From the NCBI RefSeq assembly GCF_022614595.1, contig NZ_JAJFAU010000013.1:1-53922 (forward strand): a stretch of 53,922 bases of DNA, in the 5' to 3' direction. The notes beneath the pieces were generated by a model. It was not told where the DNA came from and did no database searches. It saw only the letters and a program-made list of their open reading frames with translations. Below, one piece after another: positions 25,508 to 32,377 of this stretch. Numbering within the stretch: the stretch's first letter is position 1; each line of letters begins with the position of its first letter. The position numbers were made by a program, and so were the translations under genes. This DNA is from Streptomyces sp. CNQ085. GTDB taxonomy: Bacteria > Actinomycetota > Actinomycetes > Streptomycetales > Streptomycetaceae.

Positions 25508-25931
25508 CGTGCGGGAGGTGCACAGGCCCGATCCGCGGGACAGGTAGAGCGGTCGGAGACCCGTACACAGTGATGCGGCGGCACCGGCGCGAGGTCGGTG
25601 TCGCCGCTGGCACGTCCGTCGGGGTACCAGGCGTGCACGGTACTGCCGTCATCAGGGGGGGACTCCGCCCGACCCTGGTGCGGCCGGCCCTATCGCGGGT
25701 CTGCTGCGCGTGGGTTCCCGGCTTCCATGCTCGGTCCGTGGGGCCTTCTTCTGTGCCGATCCTCCTTTCGGACGGTATCGACCAGGTCTCGCGGGCCGTC
25801 GACTCCTTTGTACCCGAAAAAGGGGCGAATCGGAACCTCTCTCCATGGATCTCTACTTTCCATTTCAACTATCCTGAAAGCTCCGGAACGCCGCGAAGGG
25901 GGCATCGGGTCCAGTCGGAGTGCGGCGGTGC
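25508..25931. other. long convergent intergenic region, no gene found
   Basis: 424 bp between the 3' ends of two convergent genes. The first half is GC-rich, with an imperfect hairpin near 25574-25612. The part from about 25790 to 25890 is markedly AT-richer than the window average. No ORF has a convincing start and bias. An unannotated small RNA or a degraded gene is possible. Confidence 0.4.
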
Positions 25932-26756
25932 TCACGCCGCGCCGAGACGGGCGCGCCGTCGGCTCGCGTACCAGACCAGGCCGGCGGTCGCCGCCGCCGC
26001 GCCAACCGCCACCGCGGCGGCCAGCGCGGGGCGCTGAGGCATGGCGAGCGAGGGGACCCGCTGCTTGAGGCGGACCGGACGCTGGAAGGCGAGGATCGGC
26101 CAGTCCCGGGTCACCGCCTCCCGGCGCAGCGCCCGGTCGGGGTTGACGGCGTGCGGGTGACCGACCGCCTCCAGCATGGGGATGTCGGTGGCCGAGTCGC
26201 TGTAGGCGTAGCAGCGCGAGAGGTCGTACCCCTCGGACTCCGCCAGTTCGCGCACGGCCTCCGCCTTGGTCGGACCGTACGCGTAGTACTCGATCTCGCC
26301 CGTGAAGCAGCCGCCCTCGACGACCATGCGCGTCGCCACGACGCGGTCCGCGCCTATCAGCTCGCCGATCGGCTCGACCACCTCCGCGCCTGAGGTGCTC
26401 ACGATCACGACATCGCGTCCGGCGAGGTGGTGCTCCTCGATGAGGGAGGCGGCCTCGTCGTAGACGATCGGGTCGATGAGTTCGTGGATGGTTTCGGCGA
26501 TGATCTCCCTGACCTGCTGGACGTTCCAGCCGCGGCACATCGCGGACAGATGGGCGCGCATCCGTTCCATCTGGTCGTGGTCGGCGCCTCCGGCGAGGAA
26601 CACGAACTGCGTGTACGCGGTGCGCAGTGCGGCACGCCGATTGATCAGCCCGCCCTGGTAGAAGGACTTGCCGAAGGTGAGCGTGCTCGACTTCGCAATG
26701 ACCGTCTTGTCCAGGTCGAAGAAGGCAGCGGTGCGCGGCAGTGAGTGGTTTTCCAC
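25932..26756 (-). CDS. HAD-IB family phosphatase with C-terminal membrane anchor
   Basis: 274 residues from the GTG at 26756 (VENHSLPRTAAFF). HAD motif I is FFDLDKTV, motif II lies in VVIVSTSGAE, and motif III/IV is YAYSDSATDIPMLEAVG with the preceding Lys in GPTKAEA. The cap and order match subfamily IB phosphoserine phosphatase-like enzymes (CicA/SerB2 type). The tail has basic RPVRLKQR followed by a hydrophobic helix (AAAVAVGAAAATAGLVWYA) and RRRARL, a likely membrane anchor. TATGCT six bases before the GTG supports this start. The S. coelicolor homologue SCO3558 is described as linked to morphological differentiation, as I recall. Confidence 0.88.
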   Translation of the reverse strand: MENHSLPRTAAFFDLDKTVIAKSSTLTFGKSFYQGGLINRRAALRTAYTQFVFLAGGADHDQMERMRAHLSAMCRGWNVQQVREIIAETIHELIDPIVYDEAASLIEEHHLAGRDVVIVSTSGAEVVEPIGELIGADRVVATRMVVEGGCFTGEIEYYAYGPTKAEAVRELAESEGYDLSRCYAYSDSATDIPMLEAVGHPHAVNPDRALRREAVTRDWPILAFQRPVRLKQRVPSLAMPQRPALAAAVAVGAAAATAGLVWYASRRRARLGAA

Positions 26757-26762
26757 GAGGTG

Positions 26763-26768
26763 AGCATA
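26763..26768 (-). promoter_or_regulatory. -10 box of HAD gene (leaderless)
   Basis: TATGCT on the minus strand, six bases from the GTG at 26756. It decides the start in favour of this GTG. Confidence 0.5.
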
Positions 26769-26871
26769 TGCGCCCACCATTCGGCGTAAGGTGAGGCGCG
26801 TGGGTTTGCCTGAGAAGGCTCTCGGGTACACCATGGAAGTCACGGATCGTTCGCGACCGTGCTATCCCGGT

Positions 26872-26937
26872 CCGACTCCTCCCCCCCCGAGTCGGCCGTG
26901 GAGACGACCCCCGCTCTCCCCCCCGGCGGGGGTCGTC
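26872..26937 (+). terminator. two consecutive hairpins upstream of the Tad cluster
   Basis: Hairpin one pairs ccgactc (26872-26878) with gagtcgg (26889-26895). Hairpin two is an 11-bp perfect stem, gacgacccccg (26903-26913) with cgggggtcgtc (26927-26937). They lie in the 450-bp non-coding stretch between the HAD gene and ssd. They could terminate a short RNA starting near 26800 or act as an attenuator in the ssd leader. Confidence 0.5.
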
Positions 26938-27082
26938 GCATGTCCGGACGCGTTTTGCGTCGTCGGAGCCCTCTCCCTCCCTTCCCTCGGTCCGCAGCGG
27001 CGTGAGCCTCCTCCTTCTGGGGTCGGTCACTCTCCGTATTCGTCAGCCCGCTCGCGTGAAGCCACTCGTTTGGGTGAGTGAG

Positions 27083-27109
27083 TTATTCACAACTGCCGAG
27101 TTGTCCACG
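27083..27109 (+). promoter_or_regulatory. two DnaA-box-like sites upstream of ssd
   Basis: TTATTCACA (27083-27091) and TTGTCCACG (27101-27109) each differ by one base from DnaA-box consensus forms (TTATCCACA, TTGTCCACA). They lie 18 bp apart in the AT-richer part of the region before the first Tad-cluster gene. The rest of 26938-27219 shows no ORF. Confidence 0.45.
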
Positions 27110-27219
27110 TATTTAGACCAAGATCAACGAGTTTTTCCGTTCCCCGGCACGGTGTTTGAGCACGGAGTTCGCGGAGCCACCGCGAACTGGAGAGCGAGAA
27201 TCCGGAAGGGGAACGGGAC

Positions 27220-28323
27220 GTGACCGGAAGCATCCTGATCGTCACCGAGGACGAGAAACTGCTGGACGATCTGCTGCGCCTGTGCGCGGCGGCCGGGGCC
27301 GAGGCGGAGGTGGCGCACGGCGCGCCGCCGGCCCCGGGGCGATGGGGGAATGCCCCGCTGGTACTGATCGGCGACGACCGGGCCGACGCGCTGTCCCGGT
27401 CGGCGCGCGCGCCCGCGCGCCGACCGGGTGTGCTGCTCATCGGCCGGGATCTGGACGACCCCGGCATCTGGCGGCGTGGTGTGGGGGTCGGCGCGGAGCA
27501 CGTGGTGCTCCTGCCCGACGGCGAGTCGTGGCTTACCGGCCGGATCGCCGACGCGGCCGAGGGTGTCGGACGGCAGGCACTGACCGTTGGGGTGATGGGC
27601 GGGCGCGGCGGGGCCGGGGCCTCCACTCTGGCCTGCGCGCTGGCCCTCACGGCCGCGCGTGCGGGACACCGCACGATGCTCGTCGACGGTGATCCGCTCG
27701 GCGGCGGGCTCGATGTGCTGCTCGGCGGGGAGCGGGCGGAGGGACTGCGCTGGCCTGCGCTCGCCGACTCGCGCGGCCGGGTCGGCGGCGCGGCTCTGGA
27801 GGAATCCCTGCCCACTCTGCACGGTCTGCGGTTGCTCAGCTGGGACAGGGGGGAGAGCGCGGCCGTCCCGCCGGAGGCGGTGCGCGCGGTCCTGGGAGCG
27901 GCCAGGCGGCGTGGCGGAGTGGTCGTGGTGGATCTGCCGAGGCAACTGGACGAGACCGTTGCCGAGGTGCTGGCGCAACTCGACCTCGGCCTGTTGGTCG
28001 TGCCCGCCGAGCTACGGGCCGTCGCGGCGGCGCAGCGGGTCGCCTCCCGGGTGAGCTTGATGCTGCGGGATCTGCGGGCGGTGGTGCGCGGCCCCTTCGG
28101 ACCGGGGCTGGAGGGAGACGAGATCGCCCGTCTGCTGGGGCTCCGGCTGGTCGGCGAAATGCCCTCCGAAGGAGGGCTGACGGACGCGGTGGACGCAGGC
28201 CGTCCGCCCGGCACGGACATGCGTGGCCCGCTGGCCCGGTTCTGCACGGAATTCTGGGCCCGCGCCCTGCCGGAGAGCGGCAGGGCACGGCCCGCCGATG
28301 GCCGGGGGAGCGTGGCCGCGTGA
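27220..28323 (+). CDS. ssd: Ssd/CpaE-like ATPase of the Tad cluster
   Basis: 367 residues from the GTG at 27220, preceded by ggaagggga. The N-terminal 120 residues resemble a receiver-like domain (SILIVTEDEKLLDDLL), and a MinD/CpaE-type ATPase domain starts at LTVGVMGGRGGAGASTLACA. Its P-loop is GGRGGAGAS, with Ala where the second Lys of the deviant Walker A would be, as is common in this group. VVVVDLPRQLDETV is the switch II region. M. tuberculosis Rv3660c (septum-site determining, Ssd) is the homologue. CpaE proteins place Tad pilus machinery at poles. The stop overlaps the TadA start (GTGA). Confidence 0.87.
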   Translation: MTGSILIVTEDEKLLDDLLRLCAAAGAEAEVAHGAPPAPGRWGNAPLVLIGDDRADALSRSARAPARRPGVLLIGRDLDDPGIWRRGVGVGAEHVVLLPDGESWLTGRIADAAEGVGRQALTVGVMGGRGGAGASTLACALALTAARAGHRTMLVDGDPLGGGLDVLLGGERAEGLRWPALADSRGRVGGAALEESLPTLHGLRLLSWDRGESAAVPPEAVRAVLGAARRRGGVVVVDLPRQLDETVAEVLAQLDLGLLVVPAELRAVAAAQRVASRVSLMLRDLRAVVRGPFGPGLEGDEIARLLGLRLVGEMPSEGGLTDAVDAGRPPGTDMRGPLARFCTEFWARALPESGRARPADGRGSVAA

Positions 28324-29555
28324 GCGTGCGCATGGACGGTCGGAGGACCGCGCGCGGTGGAGCGGATGCGCGCGCTCACACGTACGGCGGGGCACCCGCT
28401 CCGCGGACGCTGGTGGACGCGGTACGTCTGCGGCTGGCTGAAGCCGGCGCGGAACCCACGCCCGCCCGGGTCGCGGCGGCGCTGCGGGCCCAGGGGCGGC
28501 TGCTCGGGGACAGCGCTGTGCTGGGCGTGGTGGAGGCGCTGCGCTCGGAGATGGTCGGCGCCGGCCCTCTGGAGCCGCTGCTGGCCGAGCCGGAGGTCAC
28601 GGACGTCCTGGTGACCGCTCCGGACGAGGTCTGGGTGGACCGCGGTGGCGGGGTGGAGCGCACCGCCGTCCGCTTCCCCGACGTGGCGGCGGTGCGCAGA
28701 CTCGCACAGCGGCTGGCCATCTCGGCGGGGCGGCGGCTGGACGACGCCCGTCCCTGGGTGGACGCCCGGCTTCCGGACGGGACCCGGCTGCACGCGGTGC
28801 TGCCCCCGGTGGCGGTCGGCTGTACATGCCTGTCCCTACGGGTGGTACGGCCGCGGGCTTTCGCCCTGCCGGAGCTGACGGCGGCCGGTACGGTGCCTCC
28901 GGGCGGGGAGAGCCTGCTGAGAGCGATCCTGGACGCCAGGCTGTCGTTCCTGGTCAGTGGTGGGACGGGGTCGGGGAAGACGACCTTGCTGTCGAGTCTG
29001 CTGGGGCTGGTGGGGCCGAAGGAGCGGATCGTCCTGGCCGAGGACTCGGCCGAACTGCGTCCCGACCATCCGCATGTGGTGCGACTGGAGACGCGTCCGG
29101 CCAACCAGGAGGGCGCGGGCCGCGTCACCCTGCGGGACCTGGTGCGGCAGGCGCTGCGCATGCGGCCTGACCGGCTCGTGGTCGGTGAGGTGCGCGGTGC
29201 TGAGGTGACGGATCTGCTGGCCGCGCTGAATACGGGGCATGAGGGCGGCTGCGGGACGGTCCATGCCAACGCGGCGGCCGATGTGCCGGCCCGGCTGGAG
29301 GCGCTGGGCACCACGGCGGGTCTTGACCGGACGGCGCTGCACAGCCAGCTCGCGGCGGCGTTGTCGGTGGTTGTCCACCTGGTGAGGGACCGCCGGGGCC
29401 GGAGGCGGATCGCCGAGATCCATGTGTTGGAACAGGACCGGTACGGCCTGGTGGTGACGGTGCCCGCCGCTGTCCGAGGACCGGAGGGCTTCGTGCGGGA
29501 ACGGGGCTGGCCGAGTCTGGAGCGACTGTGCGCGCGGGGCGGTGGTGCGCTGTGA
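28320..29555 (+). CDS. tadA: TadA/CpaF family secretion ATPase
   Basis: 411 residues. It is a hexameric type II/IV secretion ATPase. Seen in order: an N-terminal helical domain (MVGAGPLEPLLAEPEVTDVL), the Walker A GGTGSGKTTLLSSL, the Asp-box region ERIVLAEDSAEL, Walker B-like MRPDRLVVGEVRGAEV, and the His-box GHEGGCGTVHANAA. It should power assembly of the Flp-like pilin encoded downstream. The GTG start overlaps the ssd stop. Positional counterpart of Rv3659c. Confidence 0.93.
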   Translation: MSVRMDGRRTARGGADARAHTYGGAPAPRTLVDAVRLRLAEAGAEPTPARVAAALRAQGRLLGDSAVLGVVEALRSEMVGAGPLEPLLAEPEVTDVLVTAPDEVWVDRGGGVERTAVRFPDVAAVRRLAQRLAISAGRRLDDARPWVDARLPDGTRLHAVLPPVAVGCTCLSLRVVRPRAFALPELTAAGTVPPGGESLLRAILDARLSFLVSGGTGSGKTTLLSSLLGLVGPKERIVLAEDSAELRPDHPHVVRLETRPANQEGAGRVTLRDLVRQALRMRPDRLVVGEVRGAEVTDLLAALNTGHEGGCGTVHANAAADVPARLEALGTTAGLDRTALHSQLAAALSVVVHLVRDRRGRRRIAEIHVLEQDRYGLVVTVPAAVRGPEGFVRERGWPSLERLCARGGGAL

Positions 29556-30472
29556 CGGCGGCCGGAGTACAGGCGGGGACGCAGCCCGAAGTGGTGTACG
29601 TGGGTTCGGTCTGCGCGGTGATGGTGTGCGCCGGAGCGGTGAACCGGATGCTGGGCCGGTCCGGGGAGAGGGCGCGGAGGGCCCGGCTGCTGCGCGCCGG
29701 CGGCGTCGAGCCGCTGTCACGGTGGGGCGGCTCGGCAGGCGGTGCCGTGGAGGCCGTCGTCCGGACGGTGCGCGGGGCCGGGGCCCGGGTGGGCCCTGCG
29801 TGGTGGTGCCTGGCGGCGGGTGTCCTGCTGGCGCTGCTGGGGGAGTCGGTACTGCCGCTGCTGGCCGGTGTGGTGGCGGTGCCGCTGCTCGATCGCCGGC
29901 TGCGGGCACGGGAGCGGCGCCGTACGGGGAGAGCAAGGGGGGCGACTGTCATCGCCCTGTGCTCGGCGGTCGCGGGTGAACTGCGGGCCGGACGCACACC
30001 GGAGCGGGCCCTGCTGGCGGCCGGCATGCCCGGCTTCGGGGGCGCGGGGGCGGCGGTGTTGGCGGCGGCCCGGTTCGGAGGGGACGTACCGGAGGCGCTG
30101 CGGCAGGCGGCTCGGCGGGAGGGGGCGGAAGGGCTCGGCGGAATGGCCGCCTGCTGGCGGGTGGCGGCGGACAGGGGCGCGGGCCTCGCGGACGGGCTGG
30201 ACCGGGTGGCCGGTTCACTGCGGGCGGAGCGCGACCGGCGGGAGGAACTGCGGGCGCAGCTGGCCGGGCCGCGGTCCACGGCTCTGGTCCTGGCGCTGCT
30301 GCCGTTCTTCGGGCTGCTGCTGGGCGGTGCGATGGGAGCGAGGCCACTGCACGTACTGCTCCACAGCCCGGCCGGTTGGGCCTGTCTGGTCGGCGCCGGG
30401 TTGCTGGAGTGGGCCGGACTGGCATGGGTTTCCCGGATCGTCCGAAGGGCGGAGGAGGGCGGGCGGAGGTGA
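29552..30472 (+). CDS. tadB: TadB-like membrane platform protein
   Basis: 306 residues from the GTG at 29552, which overlaps the TadA stop. Membrane segments appear at about 12-30, 75-105 and near the C-terminus (LVLALLPFFGLLLGGAMG, AGWACLVGAGLLEWAG). Between them lies a helical GspF/TadB domain with CSAVAGELRAGRTPERAL and GGMAACWRVAADRGAGLADGL. Such proteins form the inner-membrane platform that couples the ATPase to pilin. The stop overlaps the TadC start. Confidence 0.88.
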   Translation: MTAAGVQAGTQPEVVYVGSVCAVMVCAGAVNRMLGRSGERARRARLLRAGGVEPLSRWGGSAGGAVEAVVRTVRGAGARVGPAWWCLAAGVLLALLGESVLPLLAGVVAVPLLDRRLRARERRRTGRARGATVIALCSAVAGELRAGRTPERALLAAGMPGFGGAGAAVLAAARFGGDVPEALRQAARREGAEGLGGMAACWRVAADRGAGLADGLDRVAGSLRAERDRREELRAQLAGPRSTALVLALLPFFGLLLGGAMGARPLHVLLHSPAGWACLVGAGLLEWAGLAWVSRIVRRAEEGGRR

Positions 30473-31359
30473 GCGGCGGATTTGTCCACAGTATGTGGAC
30501 AGTGTGTGCGGGGTCTTCCGCGTCGCTCCCGTCGCCGCGGTTGCCCGCGCTGTCCCTCTCGGTCGCCGCGCTGTGTCTGCTCGGCGGGGTGTCGGCGGCC
30601 GGCCGGGTGCGGCGGCTTCGTCGGCACCGGTCGGTGGATCTGTCGGCAGCCGGAGCCCGGTCCGGGGGCGATACCGGGGCCGGAGCGCGAAAGGTGCTGC
30701 GCGTAACCGGAGTGTGGCGATCTTCGGCCCGGGAGGCGGCCGCGATGACCGGGGCCGTCGCCCTGGGGATCGCCCTGGTCGGAGGCCCGGTCGGCTGTCT
30801 GCTCGGGACGGCCGCGGCGTACGGCGCGCGGCGCCTGCTGAGGGAGAAGGGGGCACGAGGAAATGCCTCAAAGCAACGCCATGAGGGCGAACGGGGCGCT
30901 AGATCGCATTCCGATATCGAGTCGTCGGTGACAGGACAACTACCGATCACCGCGGAACTCCTGGCTGCCTGCCTGGCCGCCGGGTCGGGGCCGGAAGAGG
31001 CGGCCGGTGCGGTCGGCGGTTCGGTGGGTGGCCCCCTTGGCGAGAGGTTGGTGCGGGCCTCGGCCGAACTGCGGCTCGGCGGCGACCCGGTGGCCGTCTG
31101 GACGCGGCTGGGCGAACTGCCGGGGGCGGCGGGGCTGGCCCGGTGCCTGGAACGGGCGGGGACGACCGGTGTGCCCGCGGTCGAACCGGTGGGCCGTCTG
31201 GCCGCCGAGTGCCGGGCACGGCAAGCCCGGGCGGCCACGGAGCGGGCACGGCGGGCCGCGGTCCTGGTTACCGGACCGCTGGGGCTGTGCTTCCTGCCCG
31301 CCTTCCTGCTGGCGGGTGTGGTTCCGGTGGTCATCGGTCTGGCGCGATCGCTGCTGTGA
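30469..31359 (+). CDS. tadC: TadC-like membrane platform protein
   Basis: 296 residues from the GTG at 30469 (GTGA overlap with tadB). Membrane segments include LSLSVAALCLLGG, MTGAVALGIALVGGPVGCLL and the C-terminal LGLCFLPAFLLAGVVPVVIG. The cytosolic GspF-like domain has LPITAELLAACLAAGSGPEE and LARCLERAGTTGVPAVEPV. It would partner TadB. The early codons contain a DnaA-box-like inverted pair. A later start at ATG 30494 is possible. Confidence 0.85.
   Translation: MSGGFVHSMWTVCAGSSASLPSPRLPALSLSVAALCLLGGVSAAGRVRRLRRHRSVDLSAAGARSGGDTGAGARKVLRVTGVWRSSAREAAAMTGAVALGIALVGGPVGCLLGTAAAYGARRLLREKGARGNASKQRHEGERGARSHSDIESSVTGQLPITAELLAACLAAGSGPEEAAGAVGGSVGGPLGERLVRASAELRLGGDPVAVWTRLGELPGAAGLARCLERAGTTGVPAVEPVGRLAAECRARQARAATERARRAAVLVTGPLGLCFLPAFLLAGVVPVVIGLARSLL
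30482..30502. promoter_or_regulatory. inverted pair of DnaA-box-like sites within tadC start
   Basis: TTGTCCACA (30482-30490), the Streptomyces-type consensus, faces TGTGGACAG (30494-30502, one mismatch on the other strand) with 3 bp between. It lies inside the first codons of tadC. Confidence 0.45.
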
Positions 31360-31424
31360 ACCGCACGGCACGGGCCGCGGCGGACGCGGAGCCGGTACGG
31401 ACAAACGAGACGGAGGAGCGGGGC

Positions 31425-31679
31425 ATGAGGGAACGATCGACAGGAGGACGAGCGATGTGGGGACAGCACAGGCAGAGCCGGAAGGCGGTGTGGGCCGACC
31501 GGAGGACGTGTGGAGTCCGCGACCGGGACGCACAGGCGGGAATGAGCACAGCGGAGTACGCGGTGGGCACGATCGCCGCCGCGGGTTTCGCGGCGGTGCT
31601 CTACAAGATCGTCACCAGTGGCCCGGTCTCCACGGCGATGCGGCAGCTGATCGAGCGTGCGCTCGATGCGGGTTTCTGA
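31425..31679 (+). CDS. Flp-type pilin-like small protein (DUF4244)
   Basis: 84 residues from the ATG at 31425 (GGAGGAG six bases upstream); a second ATG at 31455, also with a good site, would give 74. After a basic leader (RRTCGVRDRDAQAG) comes GMSTAEYAVGTIAAAGFAAV, which fits the Flp prepilin site G|xxxxEY with Glu at +5 followed by a single hydrophobic helix. The mature product would be about 45 residues, ending RQLIERALDAGF. It is probably the major pilin-like subunit of this Tad cluster. No prepilin peptidase gene is in the window. Confidence 0.85.
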   Translation: MRERSTGGRAMWGQHRQSRKAVWADRRTCGVRDRDAQAGMSTAEYAVGTIAAAGFAAVLYKIVTSGPVSTAMRQLIERALDAGF

Positions 31680-32013
31680 AAGGCGGGACCGGGGCTATGT
31701 CACCGCGGAGACCGCCGTGGTGGTACCCACCCTGGTCGCTCTGCTCGGTCTGCTGCTGTGGGGTGGGGCCGCGGTGGTCGCCCAGGTGCGCTGCGTGGAC
31801 GCGGCGGGTGCGGGAGCGCGGGCGGTGGCGAGGGGCGAGCCGCCTGAGAAGGTCCGCCGAGCCGTGCGGGAGGTCGCACCGCGGGGAGCGGAACTGCAGA
31901 CGTCCCGGGAGGGTGAGCTGGTGCGGGTACGGGTCACGGCAAGGACGGCAGGCCCCGGCCCGGTCGGCCTGGAACTGGAGGCTGAGGCGGTGGCGTATGC
32001 GGAACCGGGGTGA
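31666..32013 (+). CDS. TadE-like minor pilin
   Basis: 115 residues. A short basic leader precedes RGYVTAETAVVVPTLVALLG, a TadE-like pseudopilin N-terminus with the conserved T-A-E-x-A and one membrane helix. The rest is a small soluble domain with no cysteine pair besides QVRCVDAAG. The start overlaps the pilin gene; GTG 31657 is an alternative. Positional counterpart of Rv3655c. Confidence 0.85.
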   Translation: MRVSERRDRGYVTAETAVVVPTLVALLGLLLWGGAAVVAQVRCVDAAGAGARAVARGEPPEKVRRAVREVAPRGAELQTSREGELVRVRVTARTAGPGPVGLELEAEAVAYAEPG

Positions 32014-32377
32014 TCGTCGGCCGGCTCCCGGCGGCGTCCGTTCCCGGGAGCGGGGCTCGGCCACGGTGTGGGCCGCGCTGTGCGGGCTGGTGCTGTGCAC
32101 GGTGGCGGCGGGCGTACTGGGGCTGGGACAGGCCGTCGTCACGCGCCACCGCGCGGGCGCGGCGGCGGACGCGGCAGCGCTCGCGGCGGCCGATCACGTC
32201 CTTCGGGGCGTTGAGGAGGCGTGTGCCGCCGCGCGGCGGGTGGCAGCCGCGCAGCGGGCGAGTGTGGTGCGCTGCTGGGTACGGGAGGAGGTCGCGGACC
32301 TCACGGTGCGGGTGCGGTCGGGGCCGTACTCCGCCGGGGTGAGGGCTCGGGCGGGACCTGCCGCAGCAACTCTGTGA
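31997..32377 (+). CDS. TadE/TadG-like (Rv3654c-type) protein
   Basis: 126 residues. A basic leader is followed by RERGSATVWAALCGLVLCTV, a TadG/Rv3654c-type N-terminus with a single helix, then RHRAGAAADAAALAAADHVL, the typical Ala-rich helix of this family. Two Cys residues (EEACAAARR, VVRCWVREE) could form a disulfide outside the cell. It overlaps the previous gene by 17 bp and runs 77 bp into the 3' end of the convergent helicase gene. It is the last gene of the Tad cluster. Confidence 0.83.
   Translation: MRNRGDRRPAPGGVRSRERGSATVWAALCGLVLCTVAAGVLGLGQAVVTRHRAGAAADAAALAAADHVLRGVEEACAAARRVAAAQRASVVRCWVREEVADLTVRVRSGPYSAGVRARAGPAAATL

Noticed and set aside
27083-27109. DnaA-box-like pair considered as a chromosomal or plasmid origin
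   Set aside because: Only a few sites, no dnaA, dnaN, rep or AT-rich unwinding element in the window.
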